A stretch of 64,000 nucleotides of DNA from Serratia nevei (GCF_024160145.1 NZ_JAMYWQ010000026.1:1-64000); one strand, 5' to 3'. Counted from the first letter of the stretch, positions 10,433 through 19,837 are shown. Notes: a model not told the origin generated them from the letters alone. Program-made: numbers and translations.

Positions 10433-10615
10433 ATGCGCAAGAAAACCACCGGACAGATGACGAAGATAGTGTTGTTTATCAGCTTTATCATTTTAGTCGG
10501 CCGACTGCTGTACGCCGCCGTGGTGGCGGTGCCGCACCATCAGGAAAAAAAGCAGGCCGCTGCGCAAAACGCCGCCGAAGTCAGCGCGCCGCAACAGGAC
10601 GCCTCCTCTGAATAA
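10433..10615 (+). CDS. yfgG: Small membrane protein YfgG (DUF2633 family)
   Basis: A 60-residue protein with a basic N-terminus (MRKKTTGQMTK), one transmembrane helix (about 11-29) and a polar Glu/Gln/Ala-rich tail. The pattern TKIVLFISFIILVGRLLY followed by HHQ and KK matches E. coli YfgG, which also lies near ppx. The ATG at 10433 has only a weak GGTGAT element before it. An overlapping frame starting at 10426 lacks membrane character and is not used. Molecular function is unclear. Confidence 0.75.
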   Translation: MRKKTTGQMTKIVLFISFIILVGRLLYAAVVAVPHHQEKKQAAAQNAAEVSAPQQDASSE

Positions 10616-10718
10616 CCGCCGCGCCCCGTCCATTTCATAAAAATGACTCCGGCACTCGCTATGCTCTATCTTTTAATGAGCCTGCGTCAGGAACGCCGAG
10701 CGCCCGTTAAGGAACACC

Positions 10719-12152
10719 ATGTCAGCCGCAACCCATAACGTCAAAAAAGTCGCTGAACATCGCCAGCGCATTCTCACTCTGCTGTTGAACAATAAGGAAT
10801 TGGTCGACGGCATCCTCGGCCGACCCGGGGATGAACACGCCCTCAGCCAAAGCGAACTGCTGAACCAGACGGCGGAAATCACCGGCCTGTTGGACGATAT
10901 GCACGCCGCCGACCTGGCGGACCTGCTGGAAGCGCTGCCGCAGGACGAACGAATGGCGCTGTGGCGGCTGGTGGGCAACAGCAAGCGCGGTCAGACGCTG
11001 GTGGAGGTTGCCGAGCCGGTCTGGGACAGCCTGATCGAGGAAATGAGCGACAAGGATCTGCTCAAAGCGATCAAAACGCTGGACGTCGACGAACAGGCCT
11101 ACCTGGCGCAATACCTGCCGCGTAACCTGATGGGCCGGTTGCTGACCTCGCTGGAGCCGGAGCAGCGCGCCCAGGTGCGCGAGATGAGCCAGTACGCCAA
11201 AGACAGCGTCGGCTGGATGATGGATTTCGAACTGGTGACGGTGCGGCCGGACGTCACGCTCGGCGCAGTGCACCGCTTTTTGCGCATGCGCAAAACCATT
11301 CCCGACGCCACCGATAAACTGTTCGTCACCGACCGCAAAAACACCCTACTGGGCGAGCTGCCGCTGACCGCGGTGCTGCTGAACGATCCGGAGATCCCGG
11401 TGCGCGAAGTGATGGACAGCGATCCCGCCACCTTTCAGCCCGAAGACAAGGCCGATGAAGCGGCCGGCGCGTTCGAGCGTTACGACCTGATCAGCGCCCC
11501 GGTGGTTGACGCCAAGGGCAAACTGATGGGCCGCCTGACCATCGAAGAGATCGTCGACGCCGTCAACGAAGAGAGCGACACCAACCTGCGCCGCATGGGC
11601 GGTTTAAGCCCGGAAGAAGACGTGTTCGCCCCGGTCAGCAAGGCGGTCAAGACCCGCTGGGCCTGGCTGGCGATCAACCTCTGCACCGCGTTCGTCGCCT
11701 CGCGCGTGATCGGCCTGTTCGAACACACCATTTCCCAGCTGGTGGCGCTGGCGGCGCTGATGCCGATCGTCGCCGGCATCGGCGGCAACACCGGCAACCA
11801 GACCATCACCATGATCGTGCGCGCGCTGGCGCTGCACCAGATCGAAGTCGGCAACATCTCGCGCCTGATGCTCAGAGAGCTGGGGGTGGCCATCATCAAC
11901 GGCGTGGTGTGGGGCGGCATCATGGGCGTGATCACCTGGCTGCTGTACGGCGACGCGGCGATGGGCGGCGTGATGACGCTGGCGATGCTGCTCAACCTGC
12001 TGCTGGCGGCGCTGATGGGCGTGGTGATCCCGATGACCATGCTCAAACTGGGCCGCGATCCGGCGGTCGGCTCGAGCGTGCTCATCACCGCGCTGACCGA
12101 CACCGGCGGCTTTTTCATCTTCCTCGGCCTCGCCACCCTGTTCCTGCTGTAA
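10719..12152 (+). CDS. mgtE: Magnesium channel/transporter MgtE
   Basis: Inner-membrane Mg2+ uptake channel gated by cytoplasmic Mg2+. The 477 residues show the family order: an N domain of helical repeats (about 25-135, including ADLADLLEALPQDERM), tandem CBS domains (about 140-265, ending in GRLTIEEIVDAV), a connecting helix, and five transmembrane helices from about 290. The pore motif region PIVAGIGGNTGNQ is intact. E. coli lacks mgtE, so its place between yfgG and the diguanylate cyclase is a difference from that genome. Polyphosphate is a major Mg2+ chelator, so proximity to ppk-ppx may be meaningful, but this is speculative. Confidence 0.94.
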   Translation: MSAATHNVKKVAEHRQRILTLLLNNKELVDGILGRPGDEHALSQSELLNQTAEITGLLDDMHAADLADLLEALPQDERMALWRLVGNSKRGQTLVEVAEPVWDSLIEEMSDKDLLKAIKTLDVDEQAYLAQYLPRNLMGRLLTSLEPEQRAQVREMSQYAKDSVGWMMDFELVTVRPDVTLGAVHRFLRMRKTIPDATDKLFVTDRKNTLLGELPLTAVLLNDPEIPVREVMDSDPATFQPEDKADEAAGAFERYDLISAPVVDAKGKLMGRLTIEEIVDAVNEESDTNLRRMGGLSPEEDVFAPVSKAVKTRWAWLAINLCTAFVASRVIGLFEHTISQLVALAALMPIVAGIGGNTGNQTITMIVRALALHQIEVGNISRLMLRELGVAIINGVVWGGIMGVITWLLYGDAAMGGVMTLAMLLNLLLAALMGVVIPMTMLKLGRDPAVGSSVLITALTDTGGFFIFLGLATLFLL

Positions 12153-12158
12153 TACGCC

Positions 12159-12185
12159 AAAAGCCGGCCCCGCGCCGGCTTTTTC
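12159..12185 (+). terminator. Rho-independent terminator of mgtE
   Basis: Ten-base stem 12159-12168 / 12174-12183 with a five-base loop; the right arm ends in TTTT followed by CGT. Confidence 0.85.
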
Positions 12186-12337
12186 GTCATTCTGTCGCCG
12201 GGTTTGCGTTAACGCAGCAAAGTCGGCCTTCCCGGTAGGTTTTCCTCTCGCGCTGTACTACCCTTTGCCAATAAATCGTCTTAATTCATCCACGTCATGA
12301 ATCCAATCACTGACAGAGGCCATCGGTAAGGGTGTCT

Positions 12338-15300
12338 ATGGATATCAGCGCGCCGAACTCGCTCGGCACACACAAAGGCGTCACGCTGGCGCATTCCCTG
12401 TTGGTGGCGCTGGCGGCGTTTTTGCTCGCCTTGCTGAGCCTGTCGCTGTCCAGCGAAGCCCGCCACTTTACGCCGCTGTGGTTCCCGACCGCCGCCGCGA
12501 TCGCGGTGCTGTACCGATATCCCCCGCGCCACTGGGGCCTGCCGCTGCTGGCCAGCGGCCTGGGTATCGTCTTCGCCAGCTTCCTGCTGTTCGGCGTCAG
12601 CGCCACCCCCGTCAAGCTGTCCGCCATCAACCTGCTGGAAGCGGCGGTATGCGCCCTGCTGCTGCGCCGCACGCTGCCGGCGAACGATCCGCTGAGCGAT
12701 CTGGGCTGTTGGCTGCGCTTCGTGGTGTGCGCGGTGATCTTTACCCCGCTGTTCAGCGCGCTGCTGGCCGCCGGGCTGACGCCAGCGCCTGACCAGACTT
12801 TTTGGCAGGCGTTCGGTACCTGGTTCATCTCCGAAGCGATAGGGGTGCTGTCGCTGGCGCCGCTTGGCCTCACCTATCACCGCCGCACGCTGGCGATGCT
12901 CAACCCTTACCCGCTGCTGCTCACGTTGATGGGCACCCTGGCCTTCAGCTATCTGGCGTTGACCTATCTGCCGTTCCCGTTCACCTTCGTCATTCTGCCG
13001 CTGCTGTGGGCCGCCATTGCGCTGCCGCGCTTCGAGGCCTTCGCCGTCTGTTTCTGCACCCTCCTGCTGATCACGGTGCTGATCTCGCTGGGCCTGCTGC
13101 ACCAGCAGGTCTCTCCGCATGCCTTCGGCGATCTCGGCCTGTACTTGCCGATGCTGCTGATCCTGATCCCGGCGCATGCGATGGCGATGGTGATGCACAC
13201 CTTCCGGGTGGAGAAACAGCACATTGTCGAGAGCGAAAGCCGCTTTCGCAGCGCACTGGAGTACTCCGCCATCGGCATGGCGCTGGTGTCGCCGGAAGGC
13301 AAATGGCTACAGGTCAATCAAGCGCTGTGCAAACTGCTCGGCTATACGCCGGAAGGGTTGCATCGTCTGACGTTTCAGGCGATCACCCACCCGGACGATC
13401 TCGAAGCCGATCTGAGCCAGCTGCACGATCTGCTCGCGGGGCGTATCAGCAGCTATACCATGGAGAAACGCTATATCCGCAGCGACGGCCAGACCGTCTG
13501 GGCGCTGTTGGCGGTCTCGCTGGTGCGCGACGCCGAAGGCCAGCCGCTGTATTTCATCTCTCAGGTCGAGGACATCAGCGGCCTCAAACGCAGCGAGGCG
13601 GAGAACAACCGGCTGGTGGAGCGCATTACGCTGGCCAACCAGGTGGGCGGGGTTGGCATCTGGGAATGGGTGATGAGCCAGGAAAACTTCACCTGGGATC
13701 AGCGCATGTTCGAACTCTACGATCTCAGCCCCGACCAAACGCCGACGCTGGCGCTGTGGCGCACCCTGCTGGTGCCGGAAGACCGCGACCGTACCGATCG
13801 TGAACTGGCGGCGCTGCTGGCCGATCCCAAGCCTTTTGTCATGGAATTTCGTATCACCACGCGCGGCGGCAAGGTGCGCCATATCCGCGGCCAGGGCAAC
13901 GTGATCCTGGACAACCAGGGGCGGCCGCTGCGCATGATCGGCACCAATATCGACATGACCGAGCTCAAGAGTCTCGCCGAGGCGCTGCACGAAGAGAAAG
14001 AGCGCTTGCACATCACCCTCGACGCCATTGGCGAAGGGGTGATTTCCACCGACAGCCACCTGCGCATTACCTTTATGAACCCGGTGGCCGAGCAGATGTG
14101 CGGCTGGCCGCTCGATCTGGCGATCGGCATGCCCGTCGCCGGTGTGGTGCGCCTGACCAACGGCAAAGACGGCCCGGAAATCGAAAACCTCGCGCAATCC
14201 CCGCGGCAATGGCCGGCAGATTACGCGCTGGTGTTGCACAGCCGCGACGGGCGCTATTTCGACGTGCAGCCGTCGGTCTCACCGCTGAAAACTCTCGACG
14301 GCGAAACCATGGGCGCGGTGATGGTGCTGCAAGACGTCACCGCCTCGCGCGAACTGATGAAAAAGCTCAGCTACAGCGCCTCACACGATGCGCTGACCGG
14401 CCTGCCGAACCGTACCAGCTTCGAGAAACAGCTGAAGGCGGCGATCGTCGCCGGCGGGGAACCGGCGCATTCGCTGGTGTTCCTCGATCTGGATCGGTTC
14501 AAGGCGGTGAACGATACCGCCGGTCATGCGGCGGGCGATGCCTTGCTGCGGGACATCGCTCAGCTGATGCGACGCCAGCTGCGCAACAGTGACTGCCTGG
14601 CCAGGCTGGGCGGCGATGAGTTTGGTCTGATCCTGTTCGACTGCCGGTTGGAACAGGCCAAATCGCTGGTGCAGCAGGTGATCAACCAAATCAGCCAGCA
14701 CCCGTTCTACTGGGAAGGGAAAATTTACCGCGTCGGCGCCAGCGCCGGCATCGCGCGCATCAGCGGCGAGGCCAAAAGCAGTGAGCTGTTGGCGCAGGCC
14801 GACATCGCCTGCTATACCGCCAAGCACCACGGCCGCGGCCAGGTTTATCTGTACGAAACGCGGCAAAAACAGCAGCTGGAACGGCAGCATGAATTACTGA
14901 ATCCACACGAGATACAGGCGATCATCAGCGAGGGGCAGCTGCAGCTGCTGACCCATGCGGTCGCGCCGCCGGCGACGCCGCAGTCGGCCGCGTTCCATCA
15001 GGTGAAGCTGCAGGTGATGACCTCAGACGATCGGCCTCTGCCACACGAGGCTTTTATCGCCGCCGCGCAGCTGTACGGCCTGATGCCGGAGCTCGATCGC
15101 TGGGCGGTAAGGCAACTGCTGGAACGCTACGCCGACGACATCAAGCGCAAAGGACTGTCACTCGCGCTGCCGCTGGCCATTGACAGCCTGTTGAGCGCCG
15201 ACTTCCAGCGCGACCTGACGGCAACGGTGCGCGCCTCGTCGCTGCCGCCACGGGCGCTGCTGTTCAACATCGATGAGGCCGCGCTGCTGGAGCACGCCGA

Positions 15301-15658
15301 ACAGTGCCAGGCATTTCTGCGCGAGCTGCAACGGTTGGGCTGCCGACTGATCGTCAACGGCTTCGGGCATAACATCAATGCCTTCGATGAACTGGGCGAT
15401 CAGAAGATCGACATCATCCGTATCGATGAACGCTTTATCACCAATGTGCACTGTAACCAGATGGATGAGCTGATGGTGTCGATGCTCAACGGCGCGGCAC
15501 ATCGGATCAAGGCGCAGACCCTCGCCGGGCCGGCTCATCAGCCTGCGACGCTGCAGGCGTTGCGCGATATCGGCGTCGATCTGGCGGACGGCGACCAGGT
15601 GGCTCAAGAGCAACCGCTGGCGGTTCTGCTCAGCGGCGGCTACTTCGGCATCCGCTAA
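12338..15658 (+). CDS. dgcE: Diguanylate cyclase DgcE-type (MASE1-PAS-PAS-PAS-GGDEF-degenerate EAL)
   Basis: Makes cyclic di-GMP from two GTP at the membrane. The 1106 residues comprise a MASE1 membrane sensor (about 10-285), three PAS domains (about 300-415, 430-545, 555-680), a GGDEF domain and a C-terminal EAL-like domain. GGDEF is intact at 758-762 and an RxxD inhibitory site (RNSD, 749-752) lies five residues before it. The C-terminal domain has no EAL motif, so phosphodiesterase activity is unlikely. Length and order match E. coli DgcE (YegE, 1105 residues), which also lies near alkA. The ATG at 12338 is five bases after AAGGG. A GTG six bases upstream would overlap that ribosome binding site. 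Confidence 0.88.
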   Translation: MDISAPNSLGTHKGVTLAHSLLVALAAFLLALLSLSLSSEARHFTPLWFPTAAAIAVLYRYPPRHWGLPLLASGLGIVFASFLLFGVSATPVKLSAINLLEAAVCALLLRRTLPANDPLSDLGCWLRFVVCAVIFTPLFSALLAAGLTPAPDQTFWQAFGTWFISEAIGVLSLAPLGLTYHRRTLAMLNPYPLLLTLMGTLAFSYLALTYLPFPFTFVILPLLWAAIALPRFEAFAVCFCTLLLITVLISLGLLHQQVSPHAFGDLGLYLPMLLILIPAHAMAMVMHTFRVEKQHIVESESRFRSALEYSAIGMALVSPEGKWLQVNQALCKLLGYTPEGLHRLTFQAITHPDDLEADLSQLHDLLAGRISSYTMEKRYIRSDGQTVWALLAVSLVRDAEGQPLYFISQVEDISGLKRSEAENNRLVERITLANQVGGVGIWEWVMSQENFTWDQRMFELYDLSPDQTPTLALWRTLLVPEDRDRTDRELAALLADPKPFVMEFRITTRGGKVRHIRGQGNVILDNQGRPLRMIGTNIDMTELKSLAEALHEEKERLHITLDAIGEGVISTDSHLRITFMNPVAEQMCGWPLDLAIGMPVAGVVRLTNGKDGPEIENLAQSPRQWPADYALVLHSRDGRYFDVQPSVSPLKTLDGETMGAVMVLQDVTASRELMKKLSYSASHDALTGLPNRTSFEKQLKAAIVAGGEPAHSLVFLDLDRFKAVNDTAGHAAGDALLRDIAQLMRRQLRNSDCLARLGGDEFGLILFDCRLEQAKSLVQQVINQISQHPFYWEGKIYRVGASAGIARISGEAKSSELLAQADIACYTAKHHGRGQVYLYETRQKQQLERQHELLNPHEIQAIISEGQLQLLTHAVAPPATPQSAAFHQVKLQVMTSDDRPLPHEAFIAAAQLYGLMPELDRWAVRQLLERYADDIKRKGLSLALPLAIDSLLSADFQRDLTATVRASSLPPRALLFNIDEAALLEHAEQCQAFLRELQRLGCRLIVNGFGHNINAFDELGDQKIDIIRIDERFITNVHCNQMDELMVSMLNGAAHRIKAQTLAGPAHQPATLQALRDIGVDLADGDQVAQEQPLAVLLSGGYFGIR

Positions 15659-15665
15659 CGCCTCG

Positions 15666-15689
15666 GCGCTGCCGTCTCCCGGGCAGCGC
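15666..15689 (+). terminator. Hairpin after dgcE, possible terminator
   Basis: Perfect eight-base stem 15666-15673 / 15682-15689 with an eight-base loop, eight bases after the stop. There is no T-run, so termination efficiency is doubtful. Confidence 0.35.
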
Positions 15690-15845
15690 TGCACGTCCCG
15701 TCTTTCACATTATGTTAACCCATGCGAGATTAGTGATATAAATAACACCTGAAGCTTAAACGATTAAGTAAGATGGAGCTCCCATGCGGACATCGACGTA
15801 TCCGTTGATTTTCCTCGACATGTGATAGCTCAGAGATAAGGGACT

Positions 15846-16199
15846 ATGGAAAAGAAATGGTTTTCCGCCAGGGAACTGATGGGTAAGGCGGGGCTGCCTT
15901 CAACCCCGCAAGGGGTCAACCTGATGGCCCGGCGCGAAGGCTGGATCAGCCGCCGCCGCAGCGGCGTGCAGGGTAAAGCGCTGGAATACCATATCGACAG
16001 CCTGCCGTTCGGTGCGCGCAGCCTGTCGGCCTTGCGCGAGGCCGACCATCCGGACTACGACATCAAACGCCAGGATCCGGTGCGGGTCTGGATCGAATAT
16101 TACTACCATCTGACGCCGGCCGAGCGGGAAAAGCTGCTGGCGTTCCTGATGCGCGAAGGCATGAGCCGCCTGCTGCAGCTGATCGACGCCCCGCGCTAG
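15846..16199 (+). CDS. Small DNA-binding protein, Mu-type N-terminal HTH (YfeC-like)
   Basis: A 117-residue protein. Residues 4-55 (WFSARELMGKAGLPSTPQG ... GWISRRRSGVQGKALEYHI) look like the winged helix found at the N-terminus of Mu transposase and repressor and in the YfeC/YfeD family of enterobacterial regulators. The rest is short and helical, with no transposase catalytic core. AAGGGA precedes the ATG. It sits between dgcE and alkA on the same strand as dgcE but 187 bp away. It probably regulates transcription; the target is unknown and I see no operator. Confidence 0.7.
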   Translation: MEKKWFSARELMGKAGLPSTPQGVNLMARREGWISRRRSGVQGKALEYHIDSLPFGARSLSALREADHPDYDIKRQDPVRVWIEYYYHLTPAEREKLLAFLMREGMSRLLQLIDAPR

Positions 16200-16211
16200 C
16201 CCGAATGCGCC

Positions 16212-17672
16212 TCACTCCTCCCCTTCCGGTGCCCAACCGTCGTTGTGCCACAGGTGCAGCGTGGCGTAAGAGCGCCACGGGCGCCAACGTTCGGCATAGC
16301 GTTCGATCTGGCGCGGCGTCATGCCGGGGAAACGCTGTTTGATCAGGTAATCGCCGGCCAGGAACACGTCCGGCCACGACCAGGCGCGCATGGCGATATA
16401 GCTGGCGGTCCAGCTGCCGATGCCCGGCAGCGCGGTCAGCGCCTTTATGCCCTGTTCGATATCCAGCACGTTATCGAGCTGCAGCCGCCCTTCGCCCAGC
16501 GCGCGGGCGATCTCGATCAGCGCCGCCGCGCGCTTCAGCTGTACCCCGAGCGGGCGCAGTGCTTCGGGCTGCAGCTGCGCCACCCGTTCGGCGCTAGGGA
16601 AAACGTGGGTGATGCCCTCGTGCGGCGCCGCCAGCGGTTCTCCCCAACGTTCGGCCATCCGCCCGGCGAAGGTTGCCGCCATTTTCACGCTGACCAATTG
16701 CCCCAGCACCGCACGCGCCGCCTGCTCGAAGCTGTTTACGCAGCCCGGCAAGCGCAGCCCCGGCGCATCGGCCGCCAGCGAACCCAGCGCCTCATTGATG
16801 CGATCCGGCGCGGCGTCCAAATCGAACAGCAAGCGTACGCGGCGCAGCACCTCCGTCGTCACCAAACTGAGCGCCGGCGCGATCTCTACCCTGACCCGGT
16901 TGCGCGCTTCTTCCGGCTGCACGCTGAGCCAGCCGCAATACTCCGTACCGCCCTGGCTGACTGAGATCGAACGCAGATAGCGGCGGCCCTCGACCCGCTC
17001 TACGCCCTGCACGGCGCGCGCCTGCAAGAAGTTCAGCATGCGATCCCAGTCATAGGGCGGCCGATAGCCCAGGTGGAACACCAGGCCGCTGGCGGCGGCC
17101 CGTTCACCGCGCGCGCCGCCGCTGCGCAGCGCCGACGGAATCAGGCGATAGCGCGCCTTGAACAGCTCGTTGAAACGCCGCAGGCTGCCGAAACCGGCGG
17201 CGAATGCCACTTCGCTGAGCGGCAGATCGGTATCCGCCAACAGGCGTTTGGCCTGCAGCAGCCGGTGCGACTGCGCGTAATCGATCGGCGAAGCGCCAAA
17301 CTGCTCGGCGAAGATACGCCGCAGGTGGCGATCGGAAATGCCGAGCCGCGCCGCCAGCGCTTCGCAGCTGTGTTCGGACAGATAGCCCTGCTCGATGAGC
17401 TGCACCGCCACCTGTGCATAGCGGTTGCCCAGATCGATCAGCGCCAGGCCGGGCGCCAGTTCCGGCCGGCATTTAAGACAGGGGCGAAAGCCCGCCAGCT
17501 CGGCCGCCGCCGCGCTCGGATAGAAGGTGCAATTTTCCAGCTTCGGCGTGCGGGCGCTGCACACCGGGCGGCAATAAATGCCGGTGGAAGAGACGCCGAC
17601 GAAAAAGCGGCCGTCGAATTTGCGGTCACGCGCGCGCAGCGCGTCGTACAACGCTTGCTGTTGGGTATTCAT
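16212..17672 (-). CDS. alkA: Ada N-domain / AraC HTH / AlkA fusion: 3-methyladenine DNA glycosylase
   Basis: A 486-residue alkylation-repair fusion. Residues 1-75 form an Ada-type methyl-phosphotriester domain with Cys34, Cys38, Cys65 and Cys68 (CRPVC and CLKC), one of which would accept the methyl group. Residues about 90-185 are an AraC-type DNA-binding region (SDRHLRRIFAEQFG; AFAAGFGSLRRFNELF). Residues about 200-486 are AlkA: the HhH segment LPGIGSWTASYIAMRAW and the catalytic Asp in VFLAGDYLIKQRF. E. coli AlkA lacks the Ada part. I chose MNTQQQALYD at 17672 because the Ada domain begins directly after it; starts at 17702 and 17756 are possible. The protein probably activates its own gene on methylation. 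It is divergent from yegD, as in E. coli. Confidence 0.9.
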   Translation of the reverse strand: MNTQQQALYDALRARDRKFDGRFFVGVSSTGIYCRPVCSARTPKLENCTFYPSAAAAELAGFRPCLKCRPELAPGLALIDLGNRYAQVAVQLIEQGYLSEHSCEALAARLGISDRHLRRIFAEQFGASPIDYAQSHRLLQAKRLLADTDLPLSEVAFAAGFGSLRRFNELFKARYRLIPSALRSGGARGERAAASGLVFHLGYRPPYDWDRMLNFLQARAVQGVERVEGRRYLRSISVSQGGTEYCGWLSVQPEEARNRVRVEIAPALSLVTTEVLRRVRLLFDLDAAPDRINEALGSLAADAPGLRLPGCVNSFEQAARAVLGQLVSVKMAATFAGRMAERWGEPLAAPHEGITHVFPSAERVAQLQPEALRPLGVQLKRAAALIEIARALGEGRLQLDNVLDIEQGIKALTALPGIGSWTASYIAMRAWSWPDVFLAGDYLIKQRFPGMTPRQIERYAERWRPWRSYATLHLWHNDGWAPEGEE

Positions 17673-17866
17673 GGCAACGCTCGGGTTCGGTTTTTTCTGC
17701 ATTATGGGGCTCGGCTGGCGCGCTGACGTGCGGAATTCGGACATTAAGTTAAGCATGCCGATGCCGCGCCCGCTAAATTTTTCAACACTCGCGCATCAGC
17801 GCATTGCCCACCGGCCTCGTCTCGGGTAAAGTCGCCCCCCTTCATTGGCATGGGGACAAAAAAGAG

Positions 17867-19219
17867 ATGTTTATTGGATTCGACTATGGGACAGCCAACT
17901 GTTCCGTCGCGGTGATGCGCGACCACGGCCCCGAGCTGCTGACGCTGGAAAACAACGAGCCGTATCTGCCTTCGATGCTGTGCGCGCCGACCCGCGAAGC
18001 GGTGAGCGAGTGCCTGCACCGCCACTGGCAGATACCGACCGGCAGCGAAGAAAACCAGCAGCTGCTGCGCCGCGCCATCAGTTACAACCGCGAAGAAGAC
18101 ATTCCGGTCGGCGGCGACAGCGTGCTGTTCGGCCTGCAGGCGCTGGCGCACTACATGGAAGATCCGGAAGAGGTGTACTTCGTGCGCTCGCCGAAGTCTT
18201 TCCTCGGCGCCAACGGCCTGAAGCCGCAGCAGATCGCCCTGTTCGAAGACCTGGTCTGCGCCATGATGTTCCACATCAAACGCCAGGCGGAAAACGTGCT
18301 GCAGGCCGGTATCGATCAAGCGGTGATCGGCCGACCGATCAACTTCCAGGGCATCGGCGGCGAAGAGGCCAACCGGCAGGCGCAGGGCATTTTGCAGCGC
18401 GCCGCCGAACGCGCCGGTTTCAAAGAGATTGAATTCCAGTTCGAGCCGGTGGCGGCAGGGCTGGACTTCGAGGCGACGCTGAGTGAAGAGCAAACCGTGC
18501 TGGTGGTGGACATCGGCGGCGGCACCACCGACTGCTCGGTGCTGCTGATGGGCCCGCAGTGGCGCGACCGCGCCGATCGTCAGCAGAGCCTGCTGGGCCA
18601 CAGCGGCTGCCGGGTCGGCGGTAACGATCTGGACATCATGTTGGCCTTCAAACAGCTGATGCCGCTGTTCGGCCTGGGCGGCGAAACAGGGAAAGGCATC
18701 GCCCTGCCGGCGCTGCCTTACTGGAACGCGGTGGCGACCAACGACGTACCGGCGCAAAACGACTTCTACAGCGCCGCCAATGGCCGCGTGCTGCGCGATC
18801 TGATCCTCGACGCGGCGGAGCCGGAAAAGGTCAAACGCCTGCTGAAAGTGTACCAGCAGCGCCTGAGCTACCGACTGGTGCGCGCGGCCGAAGAGAGTAA
18901 GATAGCCCTGTCCGGCCAAACCGCCATCAGCGCGCCGCTCAGCTTCGTCCAGGCCGATCTGGCGGAAAGCATCAGCCAGGATCAGCTCGCCGACGCCATC
19001 TCGCAGCCGTTGATGCGCATCCAGGAGCAGGTCAGCGCCGCGTTGGCCAGCAGCCAGACCGCGCCGCAGGTGATCTACCTGACCGGCGGCAGCGCGCGTT
19101 CGCCGCTGCTGCGCGCCGCGCTGCAACAGCAGCTGCCGGGCATTCCGATCGTCGGCGGCAACGACTTCGGCTCGGTCACCGCCGGGCTGGCGCGCTGGGC
19201 GCAAATGCTGTTCCGTTGA
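17867..19219 (+). CDS. yegD: Hsp70-family chaperone-like protein YegD
   Basis: A 450-residue actin/Hsp70-fold ATPase, the same length as E. coli YegD. It has the phosphate-1 loop IGFDYGTANCSVAV at the start, VVDIGGGTTDCSVLL near 207-221 and the adenosine motif LTGGSARSPLLRAAL near 407. It lacks the substrate-binding domain of DnaK, so its client or role is unknown. The ATG at 17867 follows AAGAG and puts the phosphate loop at residue 3, as in the family; the open frame upstream carries no homology. It is transcribed away from alkA. Confidence 0.93.
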   Translation: MFIGFDYGTANCSVAVMRDHGPELLTLENNEPYLPSMLCAPTREAVSECLHRHWQIPTGSEENQQLLRRAISYNREEDIPVGGDSVLFGLQALAHYMEDPEEVYFVRSPKSFLGANGLKPQQIALFEDLVCAMMFHIKRQAENVLQAGIDQAVIGRPINFQGIGGEEANRQAQGILQRAAERAGFKEIEFQFEPVAAGLDFEATLSEEQTVLVVDIGGGTTDCSVLLMGPQWRDRADRQQSLLGHSGCRVGGNDLDIMLAFKQLMPLFGLGGETGKGIALPALPYWNAVATNDVPAQNDFYSAANGRVLRDLILDAAEPEKVKRLLKVYQQRLSYRLVRAAEESKIALSGQTAISAPLSFVQADLAESISQDQLADAISQPLMRIQEQVSAALASSQTAPQVIYLTGGSARSPLLRAALQQQLPGIPIVGGNDFGSVTAGLARWAQMLFR

Positions 19220-19225
19220 CGGCCC

Positions 19226-19256
19226 AAGGGCGCGGCTCGCCGCGCCCTTGCTCATT
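19226..19256 (+). terminator. Hairpin after yegD, possible terminator
   Basis: Perfect nine-base stem 19226-19234 / 19241-19249 with a six-base loop, six bases after the yegD stop, followed by the weakly T-rich GCTCATT. Confidence 0.5.
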
Positions 19257-19270
19257 GGAGGCTATGCATC

Positions 19271-19837
19271 ATGTCAACCATCCTTACCCTCGACAGCGAC
19301 AGGCTGCGGCTGCGCCCCTGGCGCGACGACGATCTGCCGGCCTTCGCCGCGCTTAACGCCGATCCGCAGGTGATGCGCTATTTCCCGGCGACGATGACGG
19401 CCGAAGAAAGCCACGCGCAGGCCGAACGCATCCGCGCCTTCATGCAGCAACATGGCTGGGGGCTATGGGCGGTGGAAGTGAAAGGCGGCGCGCCCTTTAT
19501 CGGTTTTGTCGGGCTGGCGCGGCCGGGCGACGATCTGCCTTGCTCCCCCTGCGTGGAGATCGGTTGGCGGCTGGCGGCGGCCCACTGGGGCAACGGCTAC
19601 GCCGCTGAAGCGGCACGCACTGCGCTGGCGTGTGCCTTCGACACGCTGCACTTGCCGGAAGTGGTGTCCTTCACCGCCGAAGATAACCAGCCGTCGCGCC
19701 GGGTGATGGAGCGCATCGGCATGCACTTTGACGGCGAAACCTTCCTGCACCCGCGCCTGCCGGCGGGGCACCCGCTGCAAAAACATGTCTTGTACCGGCT
19801 GAACCGGCAAACGTGGCGCGAACGCCGCGGCGATTAA
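19271..19837 (+). CDS. GNAT-family N-acetyltransferase, RimJ/RimL type
   Basis: A 188-residue cytoplasmic acetyltransferase. Features are the N-terminal strand TDRLRLRPW-like segment (LDSDRLRLRPWRDDDLPAF), the acetyl-CoA loop region HWGNGYAAEAARTAL near 103-117, and the late segment ENQPSRRVMERIGM-like (EDNQPSRRVMERIGMHFDGE). This is the RimJ/RimL-like branch that modifies protein N-termini or small amines. The substrate cannot be told. GGAGG lies upstream of the ATG. The stop overlaps the end of the convergent PPOX-family gene by four bases. Confidence 0.85.
   Translation: MSTILTLDSDRLRLRPWRDDDLPAFAALNADPQVMRYFPATMTAEESHAQAERIRAFMQQHGWGLWAVEVKGGAPFIGFVGLARPGDDLPCSPCVEIGWRLAAAHWGNGYAAEAARTALACAFDTLHLPEVVSFTAEDNQPSRRVMERIGMHFDGETFLHPRLPAGHPLQKHVLYRLNRQTWRERRGD

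Noticed and set aside
10426..10611. 61-codon frame overlapping yfgG
   Set aside because: It is out of frame with YfgG and lacks the transmembrane helix and family pattern.
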